Shown: positions 1 to 8,638, numbered from the stretch's first letter. The stretch: DNA of 64,000 nt from Promicromonospora sukumoe (GCF_014137995.1 NZ_JACGWV010000003.1:62001-126000), one strand, 5' to 3'. The notes: generated from the letters alone by a model not told the origin. Made by a program: numbers and translations.

Positions 1-1
1 T

Positions 2-886
2 ACGGAGGCGGTGTGCAGCCTGGGCGCCTGCACGCCGTCGGTCCTGAAGCAGGGGCGGGACGTGCGGGTCGTCGCCGAGGACGCCGCCACCGGGGCGGAG
101 CGCTGGACCAGCACCGTCGAGTTCATGCCGGTGGAGTCGGTCAACTGCCCGCTCGTCGCCGGCGAGGACGGGGAGACGGTCGTCGACGCGGACCATGTCA
201 ACGTGTACTCCGGGGCCGAGTCGGTCACCGTGGACGGGTGCGGTATCTCGGCGACGCTGTCGGTCCAGGGGGTCCGGCTTGACCTCGCGGGCCCCGGCGG
301 TGCCGACGCCGACGTCTGGTTGTCGGTGGCGTGGGTGAGCGAGCTCGGCGGTGACATGTTCGCCCTGGCGACCGGGGCCGTGCGCACCTTCGTCGTGGAC
401 GGCGAGGGAAGGCCGGTGCGCACCCTGGACGGCTGGGTACGCGCCGACATGTGGTCGCCCGACGCTCCCCGTGACCTGTGGTTCGTCGTGGACCCGTCGG
501 ACGGTCGCGGGTTCGACGCCGTGCGCGAGGACGGTTCGGTGGCCTGGAAGGACCGGAACAGCCAGGGCATCCTGCTCGTCGGCCGCGATGTGGTGGTCGT
601 GGACCGCGGGGCCACGGTGGCCGGGCTGGCCCGGGACACGGGCGAGGAGGTCTGGACCTGGGAGGGCGATGACACGGAGGGGATGGCGCGCTACCGGACG
701 GTGACCGACGGCGACACCGTGGCCATGGTGCACCTGTCCCAGAACGGCCGCATGGGAGGCAAGGTCGTGGCACTCGACCTCGGGACGGGTGAGGAGCGGT
801 GGGACGCGCCCGTCCCCGGCTCCGCCGTGGCCGTCGACGGGAGCCTCGTGGCGATCACCAGGGACGGCCTGACCGGCCTGGGCTGA
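2..886 (+). CDS. PQQ-like beta-propeller protein, paralogue 1 (5' end outside window)
   Basis: This is the carboxy-terminal part of a secreted or membrane-anchored beta-propeller protein. The reading frame is open to the left window edge, so the amino terminus is missing. Seen: propeller-like repeats ending in GAERWTS, GEEVWTW and GEERWDA, the Gly-Glu-x-x-Trp signature of PQQ/quinoprotein-like blades, and the block QGRDVRVVAEDA, which matches the same position in the three following genes. A GTG at 11 is open but lies mid-domain when aligned with the paralogues, so it is not the start. The gene heads a tandem array of four paralogues on one strand. No enzymatic residues were recognised; binding or sensing outside the membrane is an inference. 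Confidence 0.8.
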   Translation, partial: TEAVCSLGACTPSVLKQGRDVRVVAEDAATGAERWTSTVEFMPVESVNCPLVAGEDGETVVDADHVNVYSGAESVTVDGCGISATLSVQGVRLDLAGPGGADADVWLSVAWVSELGGDMFALATGAVRTFVVDGEGRPVRTLDGWVRADMWSPDAPRDLWFVVDPSDGRGFDAVREDGSVAWKDRNSQGILLVGRDVVVVDRGATVAGLARDTGEEVWTWEGDDTEGMARYRTVTDGDTVAMVHLSQNGRMGGKVVALDLGTGEERWDAPVPGSAVAVDGSLVAITRDGLTGLG

Positions 887-938
887 CGGCCCGCGAGAAC
901 GGCCCGCCAGGGGGCTGATCCCGGGCATCCCGCGGCGT

Positions 939-944
939 TACGCT
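939..944 (+). promoter_or_regulatory. -10 hexamer TACGCT, leaderless promoter
   Basis: TACGCT lies 6 nt before the ATG at 951 and no Shine-Dalgarno sequence is present, the arrangement expected for a leaderless actinobacterial transcript starting at the A of ATG. Confidence 0.6.
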
Positions 945-950
945 CGCCGC

Positions 951-2672
951 ATGGCGCGCGATCCGGACGAGGGTGCCGCGTTCGTCTTCGAGCTCGTCGA
1001 CGACGACGCGGCCGGTCCGGGCGCGTCGCCGGCCTCCGCGGACGCCGTCGGGCCCGACGGCCAGGAACCTTCCGGGCCCGCGGACGGACCGGACGGCGCG
1101 GACGGACCGGACGGCGCCGGGCCGCCCCTGCCGCCGGGCAGCCCGCCCCTGACGTGGCGCCGGGCCGCGCCGTTCGTCGCGCTGCTCGCGGTGGCCCTCG
1201 GCACGGGGCTGGCGGTGGACGGCACCCGTGACGCGGCCCGCATGGAACGGATGCGCGACGCCACGGGCGGTGTCTCGGACCTGTCGACGCCGCTCGACGA
1301 GACCTGGTCCTGGAGCGGCAAGGTGGACCTCGGCGAGGGCATGACCGACGTCGCGGTGCTCGGCGACGACCTGGTGTTCGAGTCGGAGGGCGAGCTGGTC
1401 GCGCTGGACCCGGCGTCGGGCGAGGAGGCCTGGACCGTCGAGCTCGGCGACGGCCCGGAGTGCGGCCCGACGGTGTCGCCGGTGTGGGACGACCCGAGGA
1501 CGCCGTCGCTGGTCTGCCTGCAGGAGCGCGGCCGGGAGACGGAGGTCGTCGTCGTCGGGCCGGATGGTGCGACGTCGGAACCGCGGCTGCTCCCCGCCGC
1601 CGACACGGCCCGGTACGGGCATCCCCACACCGGACCCGACGGGACCGTGCTGCGCGCGCAGCGCGTGGGCGCCGAGACCCCGCTGGACCCGGACGTCCAG
1701 TGTGACGCGTCGGGCGAGTGCGTCGGGCAGATCAGCCAGGGCCGCGACCTCGTGCTCCGCGCCGAGGACGCCGTCACGGGCGAGGAGCGCTGGACGGCCA
1801 CCGTGCCGTTCCGCCCCACCGACGCCGCGCTGTGCACCAGCACGTTCGGCGCGGCCTGGGGCAGCTCGGAGAACCGCATCCACCTCAGCGGCCAGCTCGC
1901 CCCCGACGCGTACGGCGCCCGGGTCCGGGCCGACCTCGTCACCGTGGAGGGCTGCGGCGTCGAGGCCGCCCTGACGGCCTCCGGCGTCCCGCTCGGCGGC
2001 CGGCCGGAACAGGGGTCGAGCGTCGTGGGGCGGCTCGACTCCGGCGGCTACCTGGGCATGACCTGGGACGCCAGGGTGCGCACCACCCTGTACGACGCCG
2101 ACGGCGCGGCCGTCGGCGACGTCGCCGGGTACGTGATCTCGCCCAAGACCACGGACGGGGCCGGCCCCGTCACCCTGCTCTCCATCGACGAGCTCCGGCG
2201 CCGGCTGTCCGCCCACGACGCCGACGGCGCGGCGCGCTGGGACATCGCGCTCCAGTCCGGCGGGCAGGAGTTCCTCGCCCAGGTGGGCGACGTCGCCGTG
2301 ATCACGACTGGGGCCGGCAGCGTGCGCGGGCTCGACCTGACCACCGGCCAGGAGCGGTGGCTCTGGGACGGTTCCGAGCCCGGCACGGACGCCGACGGCG
2401 GCTACTTCGGCACCGCGTACGTGGTCCAGGCGTTCACCGACGGCCAGGTCGTGCTCCTGCTGGCCGAGGGGAACGGCAGCGTGGCCCGGGGCATGGTGGC
2501 CCTCGACGCGGGTACGGGCGAGGTGCTCTGGGAGCAGGCCGGGGGCGGCCCCGGCACCACCCTCGACCCGCACGACGGCGACGTGGTCCGGGAGGGCATC
2601 TCCGGCGACCTCATCTCCGTGGACGGGCACCTCATGGAGATCGGGACGCTCGGTGTGCGTGGTCTCGGGTGA
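951..2672 (+). CDS. PQQ-like beta-propeller membrane protein, paralogue 2
   Basis: A 573-residue protein of unknown function. Residues 1-70 form an acidic, Pro/Gly-rich cytoplasmic tail that starts MARDPDEG and contains FVFELVDDD. One membrane segment lies at about 72-89 (VALLAVALGTGLAV), followed by an extracytoplasmic propeller with blade ends such as GEEAWTVEL, GEERWTA, GQERWLW and GEVLWEQ. Several Cys residues (CGP, CLQ, CDASGEC, GCG) are conserved among the paralogues and may pair outside the cell. The ATG is preceded by a -10 motif and no ribosome binding site, which supports this start. The fold is assigned from the repeats; ligand and role are unknown. Confidence 0.85.
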   Translation: MARDPDEGAAFVFELVDDDAAGPGASPASADAVGPDGQEPSGPADGPDGADGPDGAGPPLPPGSPPLTWRRAAPFVALLAVALGTGLAVDGTRDAARMERMRDATGGVSDLSTPLDETWSWSGKVDLGEGMTDVAVLGDDLVFESEGELVALDPASGEEAWTVELGDGPECGPTVSPVWDDPRTPSLVCLQERGRETEVVVVGPDGATSEPRLLPAADTARYGHPHTGPDGTVLRAQRVGAETPLDPDVQCDASGECVGQISQGRDLVLRAEDAVTGEERWTATVPFRPTDAALCTSTFGAAWGSSENRIHLSGQLAPDAYGARVRADLVTVEGCGVEAALTASGVPLGGRPEQGSSVVGRLDSGGYLGMTWDARVRTTLYDADGAAVGDVAGYVISPKTTDGAGPVTLLSIDELRRRLSAHDADGAARWDIALQSGGQEFLAQVGDVAVITTGAGSVRGLDLTTGQERWLWDGSEPGTDADGGYFGTAYVVQAFTDGQVVLLLAEGNGSVARGMVALDAGTGEVLWEQAGGGPGTTLDPHDGDVVREGISGDLISVDGHLMEIGTLGVRGLG

Positions 2673-2691
2673 GTCGCGGGCCGTCCCGGCT

Positions 2692-2697
2692 TACCCT
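2692..2697 (+). promoter_or_regulatory. -10 hexamer TACCCT, leaderless promoter
   Basis: TACCCT is 7 nt before the ATG at 2705. Each gene of the array has its own such motif, so they are probably transcribed separately. Confidence 0.55.
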
Positions 2698-2704
2698 CGA
2701 CAGC

Positions 2705-4384
2705 ATGGCGCGTGAACCGGGCGAGGGCGGTCGGCTCGTCTTCGACCTGGTCGACGACGACGCGGCGGGGTCGGAGCAGTCCGTCCCGGCCCACGGCGAC
2801 GGCGCGCCCGGTCCGGGCGACGACGACCCCGGCGCGCCGGGAAGGCCCTCGGGCGGGTCGGTCCTCTCGGACCGGAGGATGCGCTTCCTCGTGCCGGTCG
2901 CCGCGGTGCTCGCGGTGGTCCTCGGCACGGGCCTCGCGGTGGAGGGCGCCCGGGACGGCGCGCGGGTCGAGCGCATGCGCGACGTCCGCGGCGGGGTAGC
3001 GGACGTGTCCCGGCCGCTGGCGGAGACATGGCGATGGGACGGGGTGGTCGGTTCCCCGGAGGCCGAGGACGAGTGGCGCACGATCGAGGTGGCGATGCTC
3101 GGCGACGTCCTCGCTCTCGAGTCCGAGGGCGAGCTGGTGGCGCTGCGCCCGGCGACGGGCGAGGAGGCGTGGACCGTCGCCCTCGGCGAGGACCCCGACT
3201 GCGGTCCGCTGGACTCCGACGGCTGGGGTCGCTCGGTGACGTCCGCCCTGGTCTGTCTCGAGGGTCCCGCCGGGGACCGGACCACCCGGGTGGTCGGACC
3301 CGAGGGACAGGTCTCGGCCTCTCGGCGGCTCCCCGCCGGCGACACGGAGCGGTTCGGGGAGCCCCGGCCCGGCCCGGACGGGTCGGTGCTGCGCGCGCGG
3401 CGTGCGGGTGCCGGGCCGGCACTGGACCTGAGCGACGCCAGGTGCACCGACACGGGCGAGTGCGCGGGGACGGTGCGGGACGGCCAGGGCCTCGAGGTCC
3501 GCGCCGAGGACGCCGTCACGGGCGAGGAGCGCTGGCGTGCGACCGTCCCGTTCCGCCCCACCCGGGCCGACCAGTGCAACAACTGGCTCGGCGTCACCTG
3601 GGACGGCTCGGCCAACATGGTGGACCTCGCGCAGATGATCGATCCCGAGGTCTTCGGCGCGCGGATCGGCGCGGACCTGGTCCAGCTCTACGGCTGCGGC
3701 ATCGAGTCCGCCCTCACGCGGGACGGCGTGCTGCTCGGCACCGAGTTCGAGCCGGGCTCGGGCGGCGTGGGCAGCCTCCTCTCGGGCGGATACGCCGAGT
3801 ACAGCTACGACGACACCCTGCGGACCGTCCTGTACTCCGACGACGGCACCCTCGTGGGCGAGATCCCGGGGAGCGTGACCGACGCGGGGGTGACGGACGG
3901 CGAGGGCCCGGGCGTGCTGCTCGGCATGGACTCCGGCGGCCCGCACCTGCGGGCCTACGAGCTGGACGGCACACCCCGCTGGGACGTCACGGCACGGGCC
4001 GGCGGCCAGCGCTTCCTCGCCCACGTGGCCGGGACCATGCTCGTGATGACCGGCGCCGGGGACGTCCGGGGCCTGGACGCCGCGACCGGCGAGGCCCGGT
4101 GGGTCTGGGACAGCGCGGAGGGCGGCACCGGGGACGGGTACCTCGAGGACCTCTTCGTGTACCAGACCTTCACCGACGGGGAGTCGGTGCTGCTGCTCAC
4201 CGAGAGCGGCTCCGGCGGCGCGGCGCTGGTGGCGCTCGACGCGGTGTCGGGCGAGGTGGTCTGGGAGCAGCACGGCGACGACGCGGTCACCGGCGGTATC
4301 ACCCGGGGGTTCGACAGGTCGCTGATCGCCGTCGACGGCCGCCTCCTGGAGGTCACGCCGGACGGCGTCCGCGGGCTGGGCTGA
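2705..4384 (+). CDS. PQQ-like beta-propeller membrane protein, paralogue 3
   Basis: A 559-residue paralogue of the genes on either side. It begins MAREPGEGG and carries LVFDLVDDD at 11-19, an acidic linker, one membrane segment at about 61-79 (LVPVAAVLAVVLGTGLAV) and then the propeller. The stretch after the membrane segment (ERMRDVRGGVADVSRPLAETW) is nearly the same in paralogues 2 and 4. Blade ends include GEEAWTVAL, GEERWRA, GEARWVW and GEVVWEQ. The frame is open far upstream, but the ATG at 2705 aligns with the amino termini of paralogues 2 and 4 and has the leaderless -10 motif. No catalytic residues were recognised. Confidence 0.85.
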   Translation: MAREPGEGGRLVFDLVDDDAAGSEQSVPAHGDGAPGPGDDDPGAPGRPSGGSVLSDRRMRFLVPVAAVLAVVLGTGLAVEGARDGARVERMRDVRGGVADVSRPLAETWRWDGVVGSPEAEDEWRTIEVAMLGDVLALESEGELVALRPATGEEAWTVALGEDPDCGPLDSDGWGRSVTSALVCLEGPAGDRTTRVVGPEGQVSASRRLPAGDTERFGEPRPGPDGSVLRARRAGAGPALDLSDARCTDTGECAGTVRDGQGLEVRAEDAVTGEERWRATVPFRPTRADQCNNWLGVTWDGSANMVDLAQMIDPEVFGARIGADLVQLYGCGIESALTRDGVLLGTEFEPGSGGVGSLLSGGYAEYSYDDTLRTVLYSDDGTLVGEIPGSVTDAGVTDGEGPGVLLGMDSGGPHLRAYELDGTPRWDVTARAGGQRFLAHVAGTMLVMTGAGDVRGLDAATGEARWVWDSAEGGTGDGYLEDLFVYQTFTDGESVLLLTESGSGGAALVALDAVSGEVVWEQHGDDAVTGGITRGFDRSLIAVDGRLLEVTPDGVRGLG

Positions 4385-4436
4385 CCCTCGTCGCCCGGGG
4401 GTGCGGCCTCTGGATGAGCCGCGGGCCGGTCCGGCA

Positions 4437-4442
4437 TACGCT
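4437..4442 (+). promoter_or_regulatory. -10 hexamer TACGCT, leaderless promoter
   Basis: TACGCT is 7 nt before the ATG at 4450. A GGAGG also lies in that spacer, but it ends only 1 nt from the ATG, too close to act as a normal Shine-Dalgarno. Confidence 0.55.
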
Positions 4443-4449
4443 CGGAGGT

Positions 4450-6108
4450 ATGGCGCGTCATCCGGACGACGACGCACTCGTCTTCGACCTCGTGGACGAC
4501 GAGGGGGACCCGGACGCGCTGCCCGGTCCCTCCGCCGAGGGCGACGAGGCGCCGGCCGAGGCGGGCGAGGACCGGCCTCCGGAAGACCCGGTAGCCGCCC
4601 CGGGCCGCGGGCGGTGGGCGCTCCTCGTCGCCGGGGTGCTGGCGACGGTGCTGGGAACGGGGCTCGCCGTCGACGGGCTGCACGACGCCGCCCGGGTCCG
4701 GGAGATGCGCGACGTGCGCGGCGGCGTCGTCGACGTGTCCGCGCCCCTCGACGAGGTCTGGGCGTGGGCCGGCGAGGTCGGCTCCCGCCGGGCGTTCGCC
4801 GAGGGGCAGGGCAACCAGGTCGCCGCCCTGGGCCCGCTGCTCGCGTTCGAGTCCGACGGCGGTCTGCTGGCCCTGCGCGCGAGCACCGGCGAGGAGGAGT
4901 GGACCGTCCCGCTCGGCCCTGGCCCGGACTGCGGGCCGACGGGCTACCTGGGGTGGTCGGAGCTGGAGACGAAGGTCCTGGTCTGCCTCCAGGGCTCCGG
5001 TGCCGACCGCGAGGTCTTCACCGTGGGGCCCGGTGGGACGCCCACCGCACCACGGACCCTCGACCCCGAGGACGGGCGGCGGTACGGGTACGCCCGGCCC
5101 GGCCCCGACGGCACGGTGCTGCGCGCCCGCCGGACCGGTCCTGAGCCCCCGGACCAGGACGGGGCCCAGTGCCCCGACGAGGGGGAGTGCAGCGGGACGG
5201 TCGAGGCGGGCCGTGACCTGCTGGTCCGCGCCGAGGACGCCGTCACGGGCGAGGTGCGCTGGACCGCAGTGGTCCCGTTCCGGGCGATGGCGGCCGAGGG
5301 CTGCCGGGCCGCGCCCGCCCTGCCCTGGGACCGGTCGGACGACATCGTGCGGTCCGGCGAGCGGCTCGACCCCGAGGGTTTCGGCGCACGGATCGAGGCC
5401 GGGCTCGTCCAGCTCTGGGGGTGCGGCTTCCGGGCCGGCGTCGCGGCGAGCGGCGCGGTGCTCGGGATGGACGGCGTGCCGGGGTTCGCCTGGGTGTTCG
5501 GCCTCGACACGGGCGGGTACGTCGCGCAGACGATCGCGCAGCGCTCCGACGGCACCATGGACAGCACCCTCTACTCGCCGGAGGGCGACGTCGTCACCCG
5601 GATCGCGGGGACCCTGGACCGCCCGCGCACCACGGACGAGCCCCGCGCGGCGACGCTCCTGGCGGCCGACCCGTTCGAGGGGCGGCTCCGGTCGTACACG
5701 GCGGACGGGACGCAGCGCTGGGACGTCCCGGTACCGGACGCCACGGCGCAGTTCCTCGCCCAGGTGGGCGAGACGGTGGTGACGACGACGTGGGCCGGGG
5801 ACGTCCGGGGGATGGACCTCGTCACGGGTGCCCCCCGCTGGTCGTGGCGTGCGCAGAGCGGTCTCACCGACTGGTCGTACGAGAGCAGCTACGTGTCCCA
5901 GGCCTTCACCGACGGGCAGTCCCTGCTGCTGCTCCTGCGGAGCGGGAGCGGCGACCAGGGGCTCGTGTCGCTCGACGCGGCCACGGGCGAGCTGGTCTGG
6001 GACGGGACCTCGTCGCACCTGCTCACCCAGCGGCCGGAGACCATGCTGCTCACGGTGGACGGGAACCTGCTGGAGGTCTCGCCGACCGGCGTGCGCCGGC
6101 TGGGCTGA
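4450..6108 (+). CDS. PQQ-like beta-propeller membrane protein, paralogue 4
   Basis: A 552-residue last member of the tandem array. Order: MARHPDDDALVFDLVDDEG, an acidic Pro-rich tail, a membrane segment at about 56-74 (ALLVAGVLATVLGTGLAV), then the propeller with GEEEWTVPL, GEVRWTA, GAPRWSW and GELVWDG. The middle of the protein (LLVRAEDAVTGE) is almost identical to the same region of the other paralogues, while the cytoplasmic tail diverges, as expected after duplication with relaxed constraint on the tail. The start is fixed by alignment with paralogues 2 and 3. It is followed by the DNA-repair gene at 6157, which has its own promoter. Confidence 0.85.
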   Translation: MARHPDDDALVFDLVDDEGDPDALPGPSAEGDEAPAEAGEDRPPEDPVAAPGRGRWALLVAGVLATVLGTGLAVDGLHDAARVREMRDVRGGVVDVSAPLDEVWAWAGEVGSRRAFAEGQGNQVAALGPLLAFESDGGLLALRASTGEEEWTVPLGPGPDCGPTGYLGWSELETKVLVCLQGSGADREVFTVGPGGTPTAPRTLDPEDGRRYGYARPGPDGTVLRARRTGPEPPDQDGAQCPDEGECSGTVEAGRDLLVRAEDAVTGEVRWTAVVPFRAMAAEGCRAAPALPWDRSDDIVRSGERLDPEGFGARIEAGLVQLWGCGFRAGVAASGAVLGMDGVPGFAWVFGLDTGGYVAQTIAQRSDGTMDSTLYSPEGDVVTRIAGTLDRPRTTDEPRAATLLAADPFEGRLRSYTADGTQRWDVPVPDATAQFLAQVGETVVTTTWAGDVRGMDLVTGAPRWSWRAQSGLTDWSYESSYVSQAFTDGQSLLLLLRSGSGDQGLVSLDAATGELVWDGTSSHLLTQRPETMLLTVDGNLLEVSPTGVRRLG

Positions 6109-6144
6109 TCGCGCCCACCGCGGTCGGATGTCGGTGACCCGGCC

Positions 6145-6150
6145 TAGGGT
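6145..6150 (+). promoter_or_regulatory. -10 hexamer TAGGGT, leaderless promoter of nfo
   Basis: TAGGGT, 6 nt spacer, then the ATG at 6157; no Shine-Dalgarno. Confidence 0.6.
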
Positions 6151-6156
6151 GGGCCC

Positions 6157-6942
6157 ATGGTGAGAATCGGCGCGCACGTGGACCTGGCCGACGCGATCGG
6201 CGCGGCGAAGACGCTCGACGCGGACGCGGTGCAGGTGTTCCTCAGCGACCCCCAGGCGTGGAAGGTCCCGGACCTGCCCTACGAGGGCGGCGCGGAGGCG
6301 CTCAAGGCCGCCGCCGCGGCGGCCGACGTCGACCTGTACGTGCACGCGCCGTACGTGATCAACGTGGCGTCCACCAACAACCGCATCCGCATCCCGAGCC
6401 GCAAGCTGCTGCAGCAGATCATGGACGGCGCCGGCGCGATCGGGGCCAAGGGTGTCGTGGTGCACGGCGGCCACGTCACCGCGAACGACGAGCCTGCCAA
6501 GGGCTTCGACAACTGGCGCAAGGCGATCGACGCCCTGCAGACCGACGTCCCGGTGCTCATCGAGAACACCGCGGGCGGCGACTACTCGATGGCCCGGCGC
6601 CTGGAGCGCATCGAGCAGCTCTGGGCGGCCGTGAGCAAGGCGGACGGCGCCGACGCCGTCGGCTTCACGCTCGACACCTGCCACGCCTGGGCCGGCGGCC
6701 TCGACCTCGCGACGGTGGCCGACCAGATCCGCGCGATCACGGGCCGCATCGACCTGGTGCACGCCAACGACTCGCGCGACGAGGCCGGGTCGGGCGCCGA
6801 CCGGCACACCAACTTCGGCCAGGGGCTGATCCCGGAGGACCAGCTCGTCGGCGTGATCGCCGCCGCGGGCGCCCCCGTCATCTGCGAGACCAAGGGCGAG
6901 ATGGCGCCGGACATCGCCTGGCTGCGGGAGCGCCTGGGCTGA
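6157..6942 (+). CDS. nfo: Endonuclease IV-type AP endonuclease (deoxyribonuclease IV)
   Basis: A 261-residue TIM-barrel protein of AP endonuclease family 2, which cuts the backbone 5' of abasic sites during base-excision repair and uses a three-metal site. Metal-binding motifs expected for the family are visible: HAPYVIN near 63, VVHGGH near 103, LIENTAGGDY near 135, FTLDTCHAWAGG near 170, HANDSRDEAGSGADRH near 205 and ETKGE near 247. The length is slightly short of the usual 270-300 residues but all metal blocks are present. A leaderless promoter and the change in gene type suggest it is transcribed apart from the propeller array. A related xylose-isomerase-like barrel is less likely because the DNA-repair motifs are intact. 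Confidence 0.9.
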   Translation: MVRIGAHVDLADAIGAAKTLDADAVQVFLSDPQAWKVPDLPYEGGAEALKAAAAAADVDLYVHAPYVINVASTNNRIRIPSRKLLQQIMDGAGAIGAKGVVVHGGHVTANDEPAKGFDNWRKAIDALQTDVPVLIENTAGGDYSMARRLERIEQLWAAVSKADGADAVGFTLDTCHAWAGGLDLATVADQIRAITGRIDLVHANDSRDEAGSGADRHTNFGQGLIPEDQLVGVIAAAGAPVICETKGEMAPDIAWLRERLG

Positions 6943-6949
6943 GACCGCC

Positions 6950-6996
6950 CCCGCTGGTCGAGCCCGCCCGCTGGTCGAGCCTGTCGAGACCACCTG
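6950..6996. repeat. Short direct repeat CCCGCTGGTCGAGCC with CTGTCGAGACCA tail
   Basis: The 15-mer CCCGCTGGTCGAGCC occurs at 6950-6964 and again at 6967-6981, followed by TGTCGAGACCACC. The right part resembles the GGTCGAG...CTCGACC intergenic repeats common in high-GC actinobacteria; that resemblance is from memory. It fills the gap between nfo and the SDR gene. Confidence 0.5.
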
Positions 6997-7010
6997 GCAG
7001 GATCGGGCAC

Positions 7011-7874
7011 ATGGCGACGAAGCAGCGGGTAGTGGTCACGGGCGCGAGCGGCAAGCTCGGCCGGTTCGTGGTGGAGCACCTGGTGGACTCCGGGTACGAC
7101 GTGGTCTCGACCGACCGGGTGGCACCCGCGCCGGGCAGCCCGGGCCGTTTCACGGTCGCGGACCTGTCCGACCTGGGCCAGGTCGTCGAGCTGCTGTCCG
7201 GGGTGGACGAGGGACGGGCGGCCGACGCCGTCGTGCACCTGTCCGCGATCCCCGCCCCCGGCCTGGCGACCAACGCCGCGACGTTCCGCAACAACGTGCC
7301 CAGCACCTACAACGTGCTGCGGGCCGCCCAGGTGGTGGGCATCCGGAACGTGGTCACGGCGTCGTCCGAGACGGTGCTCGGCCTGCCGTTCGACGTGCCG
7401 CCGCCGTACGTCCCGGTGGACGAGGAGTACGACGTGCTGCCGCAGTCCACCTACTCCCTCGGCAAGGCGCTCGAGGAGGAGACGGCCCGGCACTTCACGC
7501 GCTGGGACCCGGCGCTCAAGGTGGCGGCGCTGAGATTTTCCAACGTCATGCGCCCGGAGGACTACGCGAACTTCCCCTCCTGGCAGGACGACACCGCGGC
7601 CCGGCGCTGGAACCTGTGGGGCTACATCGACGGCCGCGACGGGGCGCAGGCGGTGCGCCGCGCGCTGGAGGCTGACTTCACGGGTTTCGAGGCGTTCGTC
7701 ATCGCGAACGAGGACACCGTGATGGTGCGGGACTCTGCCGACCTGGTGGCCGAGCAGTTCCCGGACGTGCCGGTCCGCCGTCCCCTGCAGGGCCGCGAGA
7801 CGCTCCTGAGCATCGACAAGGCCCGCCGGGTGCTCGGCTACGCGCCGGAGCACCACTGGCAGGACGAGGTCTGA
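7011..7874 (+). CDS. NAD(P)-dependent epimerase/dehydratase (extended SDR)
   Basis: A 287-residue extended short-chain dehydrogenase. The Rossmann motif VVTGASGKLG is at 8-17, an acidic residue ending beta-2 (STDR near 34) suggests NAD preference, and the catalytic pair appears as STYSLGK near 148-154 (YxxxK) with SSE about 25 residues earlier. The length and the NAxTFxxNVxxTYNVLxAA block fit UDP-sugar epimerase-like or uronate dehydrogenase-like proteins; the substrate cannot be read from the sequence. The frame is open upstream through nfo, but the ATG at 7011 places the nucleotide-binding motif at the expected distance. It is convergent with the TetR gene. Confidence 0.85.
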   Translation: MATKQRVVVTGASGKLGRFVVEHLVDSGYDVVSTDRVAPAPGSPGRFTVADLSDLGQVVELLSGVDEGRAADAVVHLSAIPAPGLATNAATFRNNVPSTYNVLRAAQVVGIRNVVTASSETVLGLPFDVPPPYVPVDEEYDVLPQSTYSLGKALEEETARHFTRWDPALKVAALRFSNVMRPEDYANFPSWQDDTAARRWNLWGYIDGRDGAQAVRRALEADFTGFEAFVIANEDTVMVRDSADLVAEQFPDVPVRRPLQGRETLLSIDKARRVLGYAPEHHWQDEV

Positions 7875-7892
7875 CGGCGCCGCCGTCGGCGA

Positions 7893-8498
7893 CTAGGCCC
7901 GGGCGGCCCTAGTAGCCCGGGAGGCCCGGGCCGCGCCGCCGACCACGGCCCGGCAGCTCCGCAGGAACGAGGCGCCGACCCGGGACGGGTCGCCGAGGTA
8001 GCCGGCGACCATGACGCCGTCGCGCAGCAGCATCAGGTCCTCCGCGACCGCGCCCGGCTGCGCCAGCCCGAGCGGGGCGACGAGCCGCTCGAGCGCGCTC
8101 ACCCACCAGGCGCGGTGCTCGTCGACGACCTTGCGGACGGGGCTGTCCGGGTCGGGGTACTCGGCCGCCGCGTTGATGAACGGGCACCCGCGGAAGTCGG
8201 GGGCGCAGGCCATGGCCCCGGTGTGGTCGGCCATCAGGCGCAGCGTGGCGTCCACGTCGCCGGCCCCGTGGGCGATGGCGGCGTCGACGCCGTCGCGCTC
8301 CTGCGCCGCACGGAGCTCCAGGTAGGCGACGACGAGGTCGTCCTTGCTCTGGAAGTGGCGGTAGAACGTCACCTTCGTGGTGCCGGCGCGCTCGATGACC
8401 TTGTCCACGCTCACCGCCCGCAGGCCGTGCGCGTAGAACAGCTCGTTCGCCGCCTCGAGCAGGCGGTCCGACATTGATCCGCGCACGGTCGCGATCAT
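7893..8498 (-). CDS. TetR-family transcriptional regulator
   Basis: A 201-residue regulator with an N-terminal helix-turn-helix (LLEAANELFYAHGLRAVSV ... GTTKVTFYRHFQSKDDLV, about residues 13-58) and a variable ligand-binding domain. The AAxxLFxxxGxxxxSV/TFYxHFxSKDxL pattern is diagnostic. The start at 8498 has a good Shine-Dalgarno (GGGAGGCACGT then ATG); an internal ATG at 8474 is the alternative. It is divergent from the membrane protein and flavoprotein genes, and the shared intergenic region holds a 26-bp palindrome, so repression of both directions is likely. The inducer is unknown. Confidence 0.9.
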   Translation of the reverse strand: MIATVRGSMSDRLLEAANELFYAHGLRAVSVDKVIERAGTTKVTFYRHFQSKDDLVVAYLELRAAQERDGVDAAIAHGAGDVDATLRLMADHTGAMACAPDFRGCPFINAAAEYPDPDSPVRKVVDEHRAWWVSALERLVAPLGLAQPGAVAEDLMLLRDGVMVAGYLGDPSRVGASFLRSCRAVVGGAARASRATRAARA

Positions 8499-8523
8499 AC
8501 GTGCCTCCCTTTTTGTCGTCCCC

Positions 8524-8553
8524 TTGCGTTCGAAGCCCGGGGCTGTGTACTGT
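8524..8553 (+). promoter_or_regulatory. Probable promoter (TTGCGT - 18 nt - TACTGT) for the 8639-10646 operon
   Basis: TTGCGT at 8524-8529 and TACTGT at 8548-8553 are spaced 18 nt. The predicted start would lie just upstream of or within the palindrome at 8560-8585, so a bound repressor would block initiation. Confidence 0.45.
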
Positions 8554-8559
8554 CTCGAC

Positions 8560-8585
8560 AGGTAGAGTTACTAGTCAGTCTACCT
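8560..8585. promoter_or_regulatory. Palindromic TetR operator
   Basis: A 26-bp imperfect inverted repeat with half-sites AGGTAGAGTTACT and AGGTAGACTGACT (11 of 13 positions match) centred on ACTAGT. It lies between the divergent TetR gene and the DUF308-like gene and is AT-richer than its surroundings. Symmetry, size and position fit a site for the adjacent TetR protein. Confidence 0.7.
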
Positions 8586-8638
8586 AGACAAATGGCCGCA
8601 CCGGTTGATTCCCGCGGCCGCCATCCGAAGGGGAACCC

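Noticed and set aside
3955..6993. A 1012-codon open frame on the minus strand opposite the propeller genes and nfo
   Set aside because: It is a shadow of high third-position GC. The translation is Arg/Ala/Gly/Val-rich, without domains, and it lies opposite three well-supported genes.
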